64,000 nucleotides of DNA, from NCBI RefSeq assembly GCF_041381155.1, contig NC_091147.1:33808909-33872908 (forward strand), given 5' to 3'. The position numbers and the translations under genes are program-made. Origin of the DNA: Argopecten irradians (lineage: Eukaryota > Mollusca > Bivalvia > Pectinida > Pectinidae). Below, piece after piece: positions 1 to 13,142 of the stretch. Positions within the stretch are counted from its first letter, which is position 1; every line of letters starts with the position of its first letter. A model generated the notes under the pieces. It saw only the letters and a program-made list of their open reading frames with translations. It made no database searches and was not told the DNA's origin.

Positions 1-15
1 TTTATGTTGTTACAT

Positions 16-71
16 TTCTCTCGCCATATAACACTCTGTCGAGTTCTCTCGCCATATAACACTCTGTCGAG
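16..71. repeat. 28-bp direct duplication
   Basis: The stretch from ttctctcgcc to ctgtcgag occurs twice back to back, at 16-43 and 44-71. The rest of 1-590 shows no supported feature. Confidence 0.85.
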
Positions 72-592
72 GCTTTGTTCCCGATTTGGTATTTCGTATA
101 GATTCTAGGATACTATTAATTGTTGAGTGACGAGGTATACAACTCTCCCACTGGACAAGGGTTTGTGGGAAGATTATTTCATCAGAGGAATAGTGGGAGT
201 ACTGTAGTTCCTAGTACCGAAAATTTCATCTGGAGAGTCAATTGCCTCTTTTTTCATTGTATTGAAACATGTGATCTCCGAACCACTTTAACAAGGAGTT
301 TTTAATCTAGGAAGTTTGATTAAAAAAGTTCAATTTAGCCAAAACCATTTTGATCTTTAGAGCAGACGACAGTAGGCCACATCAATGGTCTATATTGAGT
401 ACATTTTCCTGTGAACTCAAAAGATCTTTCTCAATTTTTTGCATAAAACAGAGTTATCTGCCCTTGTAGATAGGCAGCGATTGTCATGTAATGTTTTTAT
501 GTGAAACACAACATATTCTTCAGAGAAAACAACGTAATTTTTGCCCATTATGCAACAACATCCGTGGGATGTAACAGTGGGATCCCACTCAC

Positions 593-722
593 ATTTTCCA
601 TGGGGATCACAATAAATTCTTATACTTGCAAGGGAGATTTCTCTATAATATGCAAACATTTTCCATGGGGATCACAATAAATACTTAAACTTTCAAGGGA
701 GATTTCTCTATAATATACAAAG
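593..722. repeat. 65-bp tandem duplication, slightly diverged
   Basis: attttccatggggatcacaa starts at 593 and again at 658. The two copies share the following 65 bp with a few substitutions. Confidence 0.85.
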
Positions 723-2470
723 ACATTGGACAATGGAGAATTATTGATTCAATTGAGTTTTGAGGATATGTAACTACATATTTCAGTTGTTATCATATCT
801 TAGTGCTGTTTGATATAGACATTTTGCATTCAAATATAATTGTGCTAATCATATTTTGTATAAAACATTAGTATAGCTATCAATAAGACATATTGCATGA
901 ATTCATCTCGGCATGAATCTGTTCAAAATCAATTTTGCACTAGAATTTTTTGTGCTATGACAGGTTTAACTTAAAATGTTGGTTGATTCCAATATTGGAC
1001 AAAGAGTATACAATGATAGAATCTATCAACTTTTTAATGACACAAAATCACATGTTAAGTGATTTGTTCTGGGAAAGTAGTAACAATACATTCAGGGACA
1101 CTAGCACTGGGCTTGTCTGCTGGTAATACGTCGTAATCATTTTAGTACAGCCATCACTGATTAATAATTCAGTAGTAAACTGATCACCTTGGATTCCATT
1201 AAAAAATAAGGATTTCACAGAATGATTTATTGCTCACCGTCTAACTTAGCAAATGCCCTTTATTTTTCACCTTTCCATTTCATTTTTGGTAAAACAGATT
1301 CCTTTACCAGTCATGAGAAAATCTGAAGTCTGCATTTAACCTTTTCTTGATATTTTTAGATAGACAAGGTTTCTATATGCTCACTCCATTATCAGACTTG
1401 ACTTTGCCTATAAAGGCTATAACACATAACCATAATTAGATTCTAAGTGAAAAACCAGGAACAACTACAAAATTTTCCCTGATTGAAGCTTGTTATTTAT
1501 TTGAGTACATATGTACGTAAATGATAGTCAAAGGATGTCAGATAACTGCCAATGTAAAGATTTGATAAATAAATCTGCATTCCTATGTATGAATATAGAG
1601 AAATGCTTGGTCTGCCAAAAGTTCTAGGCCTTATGTGACAATCAACGTAAATATGGGAAAAGTTCAAGCCTAATATGTCATAAAACTGTGCAATAACTAG
1701 AATTGTCGCCAGACTGGCCGCCTTATACCCCTTCTGCACAAATTTAGTAAAAACTCAATTAATAGGGGACAGTGTAGAACCCTATATAGTTTACTCCACT
1801 CCCCTTTATGTTGTGGTTCTGCGTACCAATTTTTTCAAAAAATCTGTCAAGTAGTGTAGGAGGAGTTTACCAGACATAGTTGTGCCGATCACCAGACAGA
1901 CAGATGGACAACCTGATTACAGTATATACACCCCCATCCCCACCCCTTAACTTTAAGAGTAACTGTCTGAAAAACATGAGATTTCGCTCACAGACACATG
2001 ACCTCACAATAAATGGTTATCTGTATGGGCATTTAACTCTTTAAAAGACAAAATAAATGTAATATGATAATCATGGTGTGTAGCTAGAGATAACACAATA
2101 AAGCAGGCAATACCACTATCCCAAGGAGACGCAACACTACATCAGTCTTTCAAAATGTTGATACATTTAAGCAATATCAAACGAAACTGAAAAAACTCTT
2201 TGCCCAAGGTAATGGCTCAATCAACTGAGCTAATAAGGATTTTTAGACCTCTTATGTAAGACAATAAACATATCAAAGACAATTATAGCAATTATTACAG
2301 ATAATAGCTTCCATTATTGGATCAAATTTTCATGTGGGGAAAAAAATCTCTAAATTCAGTGGCCAACTGATATCATAGTCATAATTTGTCCATGTATGTT
2401 TCAGCATGGTGTATCCTGTGAACAAAAACTGAAGTAGAAAAGAGAATAATTGAGATAAATGTTCAATAAT
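723..2470. other. Non-coding stretch without recognised features
   Basis: This is AT-rich DNA. The only frame of note (1497-1739, minus) lacks codon-level or homology support. I see no RNA gene or clear element. Confidence 0.5.
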
Positions 2471-2477
2471 TTATATT

Positions 2478-2483
2478 TTTATT
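2478..2483 (-). promoter_or_regulatory. Poly(A) signal AATAAA of the unrecognised gene
   Basis: A canonical AATAAA on the minus strand lies about 52 nt downstream of the TGA that ends the exon at 2535-2651. Confidence 0.4.
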
Positions 2484-2534
2484 ACGAATGGATGGTTTCA
2501 CATTTCTATGGCTTTTAAACGTCTTATTTTCCTG

Positions 2535-2651
2535 TCAATCGATCACCTGATATGAATCCATTACATTTCCTCCCACGATTTCTAGAACTACCGAGGCATC
2601 ATCTGGATTCCTGATCAGGCTCAGATCACATGGAATATCATCAAACTTTTT
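2535..2651 (-). CDS. Terminal coding exon of an unrecognised gene
   Basis: After a good acceptor (tttttattcag) the minus strand reads 38 codons with no gap to a TGA at 2535-2537. The reading begins KKFDDIPCDLSLIRNPDD and ends VMDSYQVID. An AATAAA signal lies about 52 nt past the stop (2478-2483). Both suggest a real last exon. A candidate preceding exon is 2853-2875 (23 nt, ctag acceptor, gtagga donor), which joins in frame. I do not recognise the protein. It does not resemble the PSMD1 C-terminus. Confidence 0.4.
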   Translation of the reverse strand, partial: KKFDDIPCDLSLIRNPDDASVVLEIVGGNVMDSYQVID

Positions 2652-2852
2652 CTGAATAAAAAACAAGGAACTTGAATCGTTTCATTACACAATTTTAAGA
2701 CAAATCTCTCGATTTCGAAAGACAAGGAAACAAGATGCAGCCAAAGTATTCAGGGATGAAGTTTAAAAGACAATAGATCACGTCTGTCTTTTCCTATCAG
2801 TAAATCTCATTTTTCACGATAAAAACAACAATGTCGGTGTCAAAAATCCTAC

Positions 2853-2875
2853 CTCAGATCTCCTGGCAGCTTTTC
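2853..2875 (-). CDS. Possible 23-nt penultimate exon of the unrecognised gene
   Basis: The stretch lies between aaactag and gtaggatt. In one phase it reads KAARRSE and continues without a stop into the exon at 2535-2651. The polypyrimidine tract is poor, so this is a weak call. Confidence 0.22.
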
Positions 2876-4200
2876 CTAGTTTTAATGTGTGTTTCATTTT
2901 TTAAAAACGTGTTATAAGGAATGGCAAACCTGTCAAACAGGTATAGAAGTTTTGAAAATGACAGCAGAATATGTGGGAGTCAAAAAGTATATATATATAT
3001 ATAAATGCAGAGAAAACTTAAATAGGAGTTCTGCTTGTATTATTTATTATCATTTTGTCACTTCTAAACTGTTTTAAATGGATTCCAAAAATACAGCCAA
3101 GGTGTTAGCTGATTTGACTTGTCTGTGCAGGGTTCCATCCTTCTAGCTTTCAAAACAACCTTGTGAATGATTGAAAATTCTGAAGTTTTCAAAATAAGCC
3201 TGTGAGAAACATTTATACTGCTACATGAATTTCTTTTATAATTTGTAGGCCTTTGACCATCATATCAACAAATTATCTTCAATATACAGTCAGGCCTGTC
3301 TTTACAGAACACTAAGGGTACAAATCAAAAATTCAAACCACTTCCGGCTCTCTATTTGATACACATACAATATGCATAGATGTTGTAAAATTCATTAGTG
3401 TTTCGTCCAAATTAAGAACTGTATGTCCATATGTGGCTCTCCTTATAATGAATATCAAAAACAAATATGAATTATAAATGAAATTCTGTCTATATAGCAA
3501 AATTAACAACATCTTCATTTCAATATAGACGTACAATTATATCTGATACAGTGGCTATACATAAAGGCTTTACAGCTAATGGGTGACTCGTCCAAACTGA
3601 GACGTCACTATCTATATATGGTGTACCTAATAAAAACTAACAACATCATTTGTGATAGGTTACCACAGAAAGGTCTTCAGACTTATTACACCAATCTTGT
3701 TTGATATGAGACTCCGAACTCGACATTATCTGTGGGATTGACGGCCACCGTGTTTACTTACAAATCTATCCCGATACATCACATGGTCGGAACGTGTTGA
3801 TTTAGAAACGTTCACACAATTACAACGACTTTTCGTCCTGTGATTCTATAGCCTAAAAAAAGACATCAACATGTGAGGGCGAGTTACGGCGCCACAACTA
3901 ACTCCTGTAAGACTTCATCAGACATTCTCCTAATCTCATCATTTTATTTACATTTTAATATATAACCGCCAAATAGGGAAGGCTGGAAATGGCCGCTGAT
4001 GACTTTATCATTGAGTTACCCGCCCCAGACAAATATTGCATGTTAGAAGTGGAATCTTAGTTCTCCTCTAAGTCATTCTTCCTGTCTCATCTTGGTTCTT
4101 CTTCAACTGGAAAATCTACTTATAATTCTTAATGATAGACCCTTTATAATGTACAGGCCTTGCAATTCTTACATATTCTGTTACCGAAATGAAATATACG

Positions 4201-7200
4201 CAGTTAAACCCAGCTGTCTTAGTGACCACCTTTATATAAAGACTACCTGCTTAAAAAGATCAAGGTCCTAAATGGTCATTTTAAACACAATTTGACCTGT
4301 ATATATACAGACAACTTGGCTCTCGAGACCATTATTCTTGGTCCCTTTGGTGGTCTTTATAGACAGGTTGGTCCCTTGGGTGGTCTTTATAGACAGGTTG
4401 GTCCCTTGGGTGGTCTTTATAGACAGGTTGGTCCCTTGGGTGGTCTTTATAGACAGGTTGGTCCCTTGGGTGGTCTTTATAGACAGGTTGGTCCCTTGGG
4501 TGGTCTTTATAGACAGGTTGGTCCCTTTGGTGGTCTTTATAGACAGGTTGGTCCCTTGGGTGGTCTTTATAGACAGGTTGGTCCCTTGGGTGGTCTTTAT
4601 AGACAGGTTGGTCCCTTGGGTGGTCTTTATAGACAGGTTGGTCCCTTGGGTGGTCTTTATAGACAGGTTGGTCCCTTGGGTGGTCTTTATAGACAGGTTG
4701 GACTGTCCCTTGGGTGGTCTTTATAGACAGGTTGGTCCCTTGGGTGGTCTTTATAGACAGGTTGGTCCCTTGGGTGGTCTTTATAGACAGGTTGGTCCCT
4801 TGGGTGGTCTTTATAGACAGGTTTGGTCCCTTGGGTGGTCTTTATAGACAGGTTTGGTCCCTTGGGTGGTCTTTATAGACAGGTAGACAGGTTTGTCCCT
4901 TGGGTAGTCTTTATAGACAGGTTGGTCCCTTGGGTGGTCTTTATAGACAGGTTTGACTGTCCCTTGGGTGGTCTTTATAGACAGGTTTGACTGTCCCTTG
5001 GGTGGTCTTTATAGACAGGTTTGACTGTCCCTTGGGTGGTCTTTATAGACAGGTTGGTCCCTTGGGTGGTCTTTATAGACAGGTTGGTCCCTTGGGTGGT
5101 CTTTATAGACAGGTTGGTCCCTTGGGTGGTCTTTATAGACAGGTTGGTCCCTTGGGTGGTCTTTATAGACAGGTTGGTCCCTTGGGTGGTCTTTATAGAC
5201 AGGTTGGTCCCTTGGGTGGTCTTTATAGACAGGTTGGTCCCTTGGGTGGTCTTTATAGACAGGTTGGTCCCTTGGGTGGTCTTTATAGACAGGTTGGTCC
5301 CTTGGGTGGTCTTTATAGACAGGTTGGTCCCTTGGGTGGTCTTTATAGACAGGTTTGACTGTCCCTTGGGTGGTCTTTATAGACAGGTTGGTCCCTTGGG
5401 TGGTCTTTATAGACAGGTTTGGTCCCTTGGGTGGTCTTTATAGACAGGTTGGTCCCTTGGGTGGTCTTTATAGACAGGTTGGTCCCTTGGGTGGTCTTTA
5501 TAGACAGGTTGGTCCCTTGGGTGGTCTTTATAGACAGGTTGGTCCCTTGGGTGGTCTTTATAGACAGGTTGGTCCCTTGGGTGGTCTTTATAGACAGGTT
5601 GGTCCCTTGGGTGGTCTTTATAGACAGGTTTGTCCCTTGGGTGGTCTTTATAGACAGGTTGGTCCCTTGGGTGGTCTTTATAGACAGGTTTGTCCCTTGG
5701 GTGGTCTTTATAGACAGGTTGGTCCCTTGGGTGGTCTTTATAGACAGGTTGGTCCCTTGGGTGGTCTTTATAGACAGGTTGGTCCCTTGGGTGGTCTTTA
5801 TAGACAGGTTGGTCCCTTGGGTAGTCTTTATAGACAGGTTGGTCCCTTGGGTGGTCTTTATAGACAGGTTGGTCCCTTGGGTGGTCTTTATAGACAGGTT
5901 GGTCCCTTGGGTGGTCTTTATAGACAGGTTGGTCCCTTGGGTGGTCTTTATAGACAGGTTGGTCCCTTGGGTGGTCTTTATAGACAGGTTGGTCCCTTTG
6001 GTGGTCTTTATAGACAGGTTGGTCCCTTGGGTGGTCTTTATAGACAGGTTGGTCCCTTGGGTGGTCTTTATAGACAGGTTGGTCCCTTGGGTGGTCTTTA
6101 TAGACAGGTTGGTCCCTTGGGTGGTCTTTATAGACAGGTTGGTCCCTTGGGTGGTCTTTATAGACAGGTTGGTCCCTTGGGTGGTCTTTATAGACAGGTT
6201 TGTCCCTTGGGTGGTCTTTATAGACAGGTTTGTCCCTTGGGTGGTCTTTATAGACAGGTTGGTCCCTTGGGTAGTCTATATAGACAGGTTGGTCCCTTGG
6301 GTGGTCTTTATAGACAGGTTGGTCCCTTGGGTGGTCTTTATAGACAGGTTGGTCCCTTGGGTGGTCTTTATAGACAGGTTGTCCCTTGGGTGGTCTTTAT
6401 AGACAGGTTTGTCCCTTGGGTGGTCTTTATAGACAGGTTTGTCCCTTGGGTGGTCTTTATAGACAGGTTGGTCCCTTGGGTGGTCTTTATAGACAGGTTT
6501 GGTCCCTTGGGTGGTCTTTATAGACAGGTTTGTCCCTTGGGTGGTCTTTATAGACAGGTTGGTCCCTTGGGTGGTCTTTATAGACAGGTTGGTCCCTTGG
6601 GTGGTCTTTATAGACAGATTGGTCCCTTGGGTGGTCTTTATAGACAGGTTGGTCCCTTGGGTGGTCTTTATAGACAGGTTGGTCCCTTGGGTGGTCTTTA
6701 TAGACAGGTTGGTCCCTTGGGTGGTCTTTATAGACAGGTTTGGTCCCTTGGGTGGTCTTTATAGACAGGTTTGTCCCTTGGGTGGTCTTTATAGACAGGT
6801 TTGGTCCCTTGGGTGGTCTTTATAGACAGGTTTGTCCCTTGGGTGGTCTTTATAGACAGGTTTGGTCCCTTGGGTGGTCTTTATAGACAGGTTTGTCCCT
6901 TGGGTGGTCTTTATAGACAGGTTTGGTCCCTTGGGTGGTCTTTATAGACAGGTTTGTCCCTTGGGTGGTCTTTATAGACAGGTTGGTCCCTTGGGTGGTC
7001 TTTATAGACAGGTTTGTCCCTTGGGTGGTCTTTATAGACAGGTTGGTCCCTTGGGTGGTCTTTATAGACAGGTTGGTCCCTTGGGTGGTCTTTATAGACA
7101 GGTTTGGTCCCTTGGGTGGTCTTTATAGACAGGTTGGTCCCTTGGGTGGTCTTTATAGACAGGTTTGTCCAGGTCCCTTGGGTGGTCTTTATAGACAGGT

Positions 7201-8075
7201 TGGTCCCTTGGGTGGTCTTTATAGACAGGTTGGTCCCTTGGGTGGTCTTTATAGACAGGTTGGTCCCTTGGGTGGTCTTTATAGACAGGTTGGTCCCTTG
7301 GGTGGTCTTTATAGACAGGTTGGTCCCTTGGGTGGTCTTTATAGACAGGTTGGTCCCTTGGGTGGTCTTTATAGACAGGTTGGTCCCTTGGGTGGTCTTT
7401 ATAGACAGGTTGGTCCCTTGGGTGGTCTTTATAGACAGGTTGGTCCCTTGGGTGGTCTTTATAGACAGGTTGGTCCCTTGGGTGGTCTTTATAGACAGGT
7501 TGGTCCCTTGGGTGGTCTTTATAGACAGGTTTGGTCCCTTGGGTGGTCTTTATAGACAGGTTTGGTCCCTTGGGTGGTCTTTATAGACAGGTTTGTCCCT
7601 TGGGTGGTCTTTATAGACAGGTTTGTCCCTTGGGTGGTCTTTATAGACAGGTTCCCTTGGGTGGTCTTTATAGACAGGTTTGTCCCTTGGTGGTCTTTAT
7701 AGACAGGTTTGTCCCTTGGGTGGTCTTTATAGACAGGTTGGTCCCTTGGGTGGTCTTTATAGACAGGTTGGTCCCTTGGGTGGTCTTTATGGACAGGTTG
7801 GTCCCTTGGGTGGTCTTTATAGACAGGTTGGTCCCTTGGGTGGTCTTTATAGACAGGTTGGTCCCTTGGGTGGTCTTTATAGACAGGTTGGTCCCTTGGG
7901 TGGTCTTTATAGACAGGTTGGTCCCTTGGGTGGTCTTTATAGACAGGTTGGTCCCTTGGGTGGTCTTTATAGACAGGTTGGTCCCTTGGGTGGTCTTTAT
8001 AGACAGGTTGGTCCCTTGGGTAGTCTATATAGACAGGTTTGTCCCTTTGGTGGTCTTTAAAGACAGGTTGGACTG
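4201..8075. mobile_element. MITE-like element whose right arm was expanded into a satellite
   Basis: The left end reads cagttaaacc and the right end ggttggactg, roughly inverted. Related unexpanded elements lie at 16711-16877 (cagtcaaacc...ggttttactg) and 28944-29076 (cagcaaaacc...ggtttgactg). The last carries one near-copy of the satellite monomer next to its right end. The satellite therefore arose by amplifying the subterminal part of such an element. Confidence 0.7.
4338..8072. repeat. 30-bp satellite array, roughly 120 copies
   Basis: The monomer is ggtcccttgggtggtcttta followed by tagacaggtt. Copies are mostly identical. Scattered variants are 31 bp (extra t) or 34 bp (ggtttgactgtcc), with small irregularities near 4880, 7170 and 7650. 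Two of the three frames on the plus strand lack stops because the unit is a multiple of three. This yields long artificial frames of GPLGGLYRQV or VPWVVFIDRL units, which should not be annotated as genes. Confidence 0.97.
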
Positions 8076-8099
8076 TATCTCCTTGAACCAGTCTATTCT

Positions 8100-9145
8100 A
8101 ACAAATTCCATCAATAAACCTATAAAAAGCAAGTGTTAGGCTTTGTCTGATGTCAAATTCTTATATGTTAATTCATATCCATGAAATAATTTTAAATTGA
8201 ATCAATGAATTGCCAAAGTTACAAGTTATCTCCCCTGGTTTAATCTCTCTGACAGTGTAAGGTACCTAATTACAGATAAATTCTAAATTTATCACATTAA
8301 ATACAAAAATCGGGAATTGGTGTGAAGCTACTTAGCCGATGATGACGTTCTTTGTGTTTGAATGACATATATTGGTCTTAAGACAAAGCTCACACAGTCC
8401 TTCTGGCTTTATCCCCCCGACTCAATCATCTCTCACGCTAAAGCCCTCAAATAAGGCTGCAGATGTATCAAGTTTATCAAAGAAGACCATTTCTGGTATA
8501 ATCACTTTCTCTCATGCAATTTCCTTCTCCATTACTACATAAAGAAGCACAGAATATTGCACTGCAAATAGAAAGCTGTAAAATTAGCGGAGTATATGTG
8601 TGTGTGGGGGACAGAATTATGGAACATTATAGAGAAGATAAGACAGTTATTAGGTTCGCATTTGTTCTGCTACCCTAAATGCCTATTGCCTGTCCTTATC
8701 GAACTTCCAAAAGAATTACAAGCTAGTCTGTATATGGTATGGAACCTGGCAAATTTACAAGCATATTGGGTCATTTACAGACAAATAAAACGAATAATAA
8801 TGTGAGTGTAGTCCACCTGATCTAATCTAGAATGCTCAACAGCCCATCTTATTTAACTCGCCCAAGCAGACACAAGCTGTATCATTTATTTTGTTTTTAT
8901 TTTATTTTACATCCTATCAACACCCAAGGTCATTGAAGGTCTTGTCAGTTACAGCAATTTTTCGGTATATACAATACATAGCGCTAATGACGATCTGAGC
9001 TAAGTCAAGTTTTACACTGCCTACTCTAAATGATAGCTGGATATTTCTCATCTGAGAAAAGGATCGGTCTGTGCTGAAGTGGTTGTACTTGAAACACATA
9101 ATTCTTATTGCTCAGGTAACCAGATTATGAACCAATCTTACATAC
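8100..9145. other. Non-coding stretch without recognised features
   Basis: The sequence is AT-rich and unstructured. Short frames at 8596-8805 (+) and 8917-9099 (-) show no conserved protein features. Confidence 0.5.
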
Positions 9146-9149
9146 TTAT

Positions 9150-9435
9150 GTTATTGTTTACCCATTCCAAAATGATGTTTTCTTTAGAAGACATAATCTA
9201 TGATTGGCTAATTTAGTTTTAACATTATTGTTTACCTAATCCAAAATGATGTTACTTTTGAAGACATCATCTATGATTGGCTAAGTTTTAACATTATTGT
9301 TTAGCCAATTCAAAATGACATTACTTTTGAAGACATCATCTGTGATTGGCTAATTTAGTTTTAACATTATTGTTTAGCAAATCCAAAATGACATTACTTT
9401 TGATGACATCATCTATGATTGACTAAGTTTAAGAT
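9150..9435. repeat. Degenerate tandem repeat, about 4 units of 70-80 bp
   Basis: Successive units contain attattgtttagccaa, tccaaaatgacattactttt and gaagacatcatctatgattg with substitutions and small indels. Confidence 0.8.
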
Positions 9436-10555
9436 TTTAGATTCAAGATCATTTTCTGATGCCAAGAACCTGTATCTTTTGAATGTTGATCAGTATAACG
9501 AAGACAATTAATTACTTTATATAGTATGACACTAAATCCTGCAAATTGACAAGAAAGACATCCCATCTGAAGATTTAATGAACAAAAATATCTGGACGGT
9601 ATCACCATGATACTGTCATATAGTACACTGTGGTGGCCGTTAACTTTTTCTTCTTACAACAGATGTCAGTTCTGATCTGAGCGCGTTTGTTATCAAATTT
9701 CGGTACAAAATATTCACTTCTCAAGTCATAAATATTCTCCAATGTGAATAAAAAGTAAATTAAGATGGAAATTTAATTAGTTTAACAAAGCAGGAAGCAA
9801 AACATTTTTATCATAAATATTACCACAAAGTGTGTTTTTGCTACACACACCAATAAATGACATTTTACGACGGATATAGGTTACCTTAAGTCGGATAGTG
9901 TTTATTTCATTTTCCCTACCTTAAATCTTTTAAGCGAGATATGTTAAGGAAACATAAACTCATTTACCCCTGACAACACATTTAAACTCTTCAAATGCAA
10001 TGACTGGGACAGCTCATTATGAACTTACTGGGGAGAATGCATGGATTAGCGAAAATGCTTTGGCTTCAAACCTCAAATTCCTGAATCCCTACAAAGTTTT
10101 GGAATCTTACAGTGGCACCCAGATGAAATTCGAAAATACTCAATTTTTTTTTAGGAAAACATCAAGAAAACTTGGTTTAGACACAGGGCAAAATGGTTCA
10201 GCTTGACGATAGGAACAACAGCTGTACTCGACACTGCACACCAAAGAATCCTACCAATTCAATATCTCCATTAGCTTTGGAAGTCGAAAAGTACAGAGAC
10301 ATTTTGATGGGATAAAAGCACTATGTCAACAGTTCAGAAAGGTGATAAATATTTGTTAGAAACTCTGAAAACAAGTTTTAACTGAGGGCGGTATAAACCT
10401 TGGTAATTGTTTTCGCCAAACAAACACAATAATCTTGATTAACCCTATCCGAAAACATGTACATTATAATCATGCAGAACCACCACTTCTAAGCAAAAAC
10501 TGTGAAAGTTTGTTAAGGTGTGTAAAAGAATGTGTATAACGGTGTACGTGTACGT

Positions 10556-10760
10556 TTATGAAAGGCAATAATGATGATGAAGGTTGATGATATGACGATA
10601 AGGATGATGATGATTTTGATGGTAATATTTCTGATTATCTCTGATAATGATGTTCATGAGGATAATGATAAGATGCTGATAATGATGATGATAATCATGA
10701 TGAAGAAGATAAGATGTTGATAATGATGATGATGTTAATGATGATTGATGACGAATGATT
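10556..10760. repeat. GATGAT-rich low-complexity tract
   Basis: This is an imperfect trinucleotide run of gatgat/aatgat type. The His/Ser-rich minus-strand frame over it is a by-product. Confidence 0.85.
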
Positions 10761-11199
10761 GCTTTTTGTTTTATACTACATGTATATATAAATGCCTTAA
10801 AAAATAAACAATAACAAAAAAACAAAAAAAATTCTTGAAAGAATTCTAACTTAAATAGGCAACATTTGGTTGGAACTTCTAATTATTATTTTTTTTTCAA
10901 TTGCAAGCCATGCCAAAACTTGCGACCGGATAGAAGGTAGTTCATAAAGTCAGAAGGATTATTATGATTCTCTAAATGAATAAAGGAGACAAACATCTTC
11001 AGAAATGCTATCAGTGGACTGAACTCATTGGTTTTTTTTGGGTTTTTTGTTTTTTGTTTTATGCTACTTCTAACCCTTCTGTATACCACAGAAGATTGAC
11101 GACATAGAAAGAAAAAACATAAGTTTAATGAGTCCAAAGCACTGGTAAATAATGGTATAAAGTGCATACTCAAGGGTCCTGTAAAATTTTTTCACCAGT

Positions 11200-11580
11200 A
11201 CTCGACCGTCTGGCATGTAGTAAGTAGTGTAGTATGCAGTAGAGCCTGTCCAGAAAATTTCTCTCTTACACTTGACAGGGTTATCCCACGGTTGCTAGGG
11301 AAAAGATAACTCTGTTTTTTTACCGGGGTCGAGTAAAAACATCTCACACGTGCTAGACAATGACGTGACGTCATCAATACAAGTGGCGACTTTTGTTGGC
11401 CACATCATTATTTTTGTTGCATTGCGACATTCCAATGATGGCGGTGGAAATGTTTATAAACAACTGCATATTCAAAATGTTTCGTTAAGGTATGGGAGGA
11501 AAAGAATCAAACATGGGTCTGTCAGGAGGACAAAGATATATTTATGAACCTTCTTGAAAGATTTTGACCAGCACTTGTTT
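11200..11580. repeat. Diverged dispersed repeat, inverted relative to 19240-19560
   Basis: The two regions share, in opposite orientation, a block with gttgctagggaaaagataac-like and aacaactgcatattcaaaat-like segments. They also give weakly similar short translations (VNVSKQLNFHNFSLKYW versus GNVYKQLHIQNVSLRYG). The block looks like an old interspersed repeat and not a gene. Confidence 0.5.
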
Positions 11581-11734
11581 TGATGCTAAAGACATTTCTA
11601 TGATGGCGACACATTGGTAATCCATCAAAACACTGTTGATGACATCATCAGTTTTGATGCAATACAACATTTTAGTGATGATGATACATTAAACATCTTT
11701 TAAACAAGTGAAATTCCATCAAGTATGGAAGGCT

Positions 11735-13010
11735 TGTCCAAACCAGCTTACAGGAGAGCCCCAAACTTAGCTCCAAACCAGCTTACAGGAGGTCCCCAAA
11801 CTTAGCTCCAAACCAACTAACAGGAGAGCCCCAACTAAGCTCCAAACCAACTAACATGAGAGCCCCAAACTTAGCTCCAAACCAGCTTACAAGAGGGCCC
11901 CAAACTTAGCTCCAAACCAGCCTACAGGAGAGCTCCAAACTTAGCTCCAAACCAGCTTACAGGACAGCCCCAAACTCAGCTCCAAACCAGCTTACAGGAC
12001 AGCCCCAAACTTAGCTCCAAACCAGCTTACCGGACAGCCCCAAACTTAGCTCCAAACCAGCCTACAGAAGAGCTCCAAACTTAGCTCCAAACCAGCTTAC
12101 AGGACAGCCCCAACTTAGCTCCAAACCAGCTTACAGGAGGGCCCCAAACTTAGCTCCAAACCAGCTGACAGGAGGGCCCCAAACTTAGCTCCAAACCAGC
12201 TTACAGGAGAGCCCCAAACCAGCTTACAGGGGGGCCCCAAACTTAGCTCCAAACCAGCTTACAGGACAGCCCCAAACTTAGCTCCAAACCAGCCTACAGA
12301 AGAGCTCCAAACTTAGCTCCAAACCAGCTTACAGGACAGCCCCAAACTTAGCTCCAAACCAGCTTACAGGAGGGCCCCAAACTTAGCTCCAAACCAGCTT
12401 ACAGGAGAGCCCCAAACTTAGCTCCAAACCAGCTTACAGGACAGCCCCAAACTTAGCTCCAAACCAGCTTACAGGACAGCCCCAAACCAGCTTACAAGAG
12501 GCCCCCAAACTTAGCTCCAAACCAGCTTACAGGAGAGCCCCAAACTTAGCTCCAAACCTGCTTACAGGAGAGCCCCAAACTTAGCTTCAAAACAGCTTAC
12601 AGGAGAACCCCAAACTTAGCTCCAAACCAGCTTACAGAATAGCCCCAAATTTAGCTCCAAACTAGCTTACAGGAGAGCTTCAAACTTAGCTCCAAACCAG
12701 CTTACAGAGAGAGCTCCAAACCAGCTTACAGGAGAGCCCCAAACTTAGTTCCAAACCAGCTTACAGGAGAGCCCCAAATTTAGCTCCAAACCAGCTTACA
12801 GGAGAGCCCCAAATTTAGCTCCAAACCAGCTTACAGGAGAGCCCCAAACTTAGCTCCAAACCAGCTTACAGGAGAGCTCCAAACTAGCTTACAGGAGAGC
12901 CTCAAACTTAGCTCCAAACCAGCTTACAAGAGAGCTCCAAACCAGCTTACAGGAGGGCCCCAAATTAAGCTCCAAACCAGCTTACAACAGGGCCCCAAAT
13001 TTAATTAACT
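11735..13010. repeat. 35-bp minisatellite, about 36 units
   Basis: The consensus unit is cagcttacaggagagcccca followed by aacttagctccaaac. Many units are shortened to about 21 bp by loss of the cttagct part, and substitutions are frequent, so the array is older than the 4.3-8.1 kb satellite. Confidence 0.95.
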
Positions 13011-13142
13011 CTAAACAGAACTTGGATAACTTTTATGCAAGTAATACTCATATACATGACAGAAAAAACATCTACTGGTGATTTGTAAATGTGGATCATC
13101 TAGATTCTACCTGAACCACCTCTAACTAAAACAAATGTATCC

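Noticed and set aside
1497..1739. 80-codon minus-strand frame with ASLATILVIAQFY, considered as a missing PSMD1 exon
   Set aside because: It is only superficially like the PC-repeat ASALIMIQQ region and does not align further.
4292..8139. Long plus-strand frames of 10-residue repeats
   Set aside because: The 30-bp satellite has no stop in two frames; there is no sign of selection for protein.
10000..10206. 68-codon plus-strand frame
   Set aside because: No splice context, no recognised similarity and composition like the surroundings.
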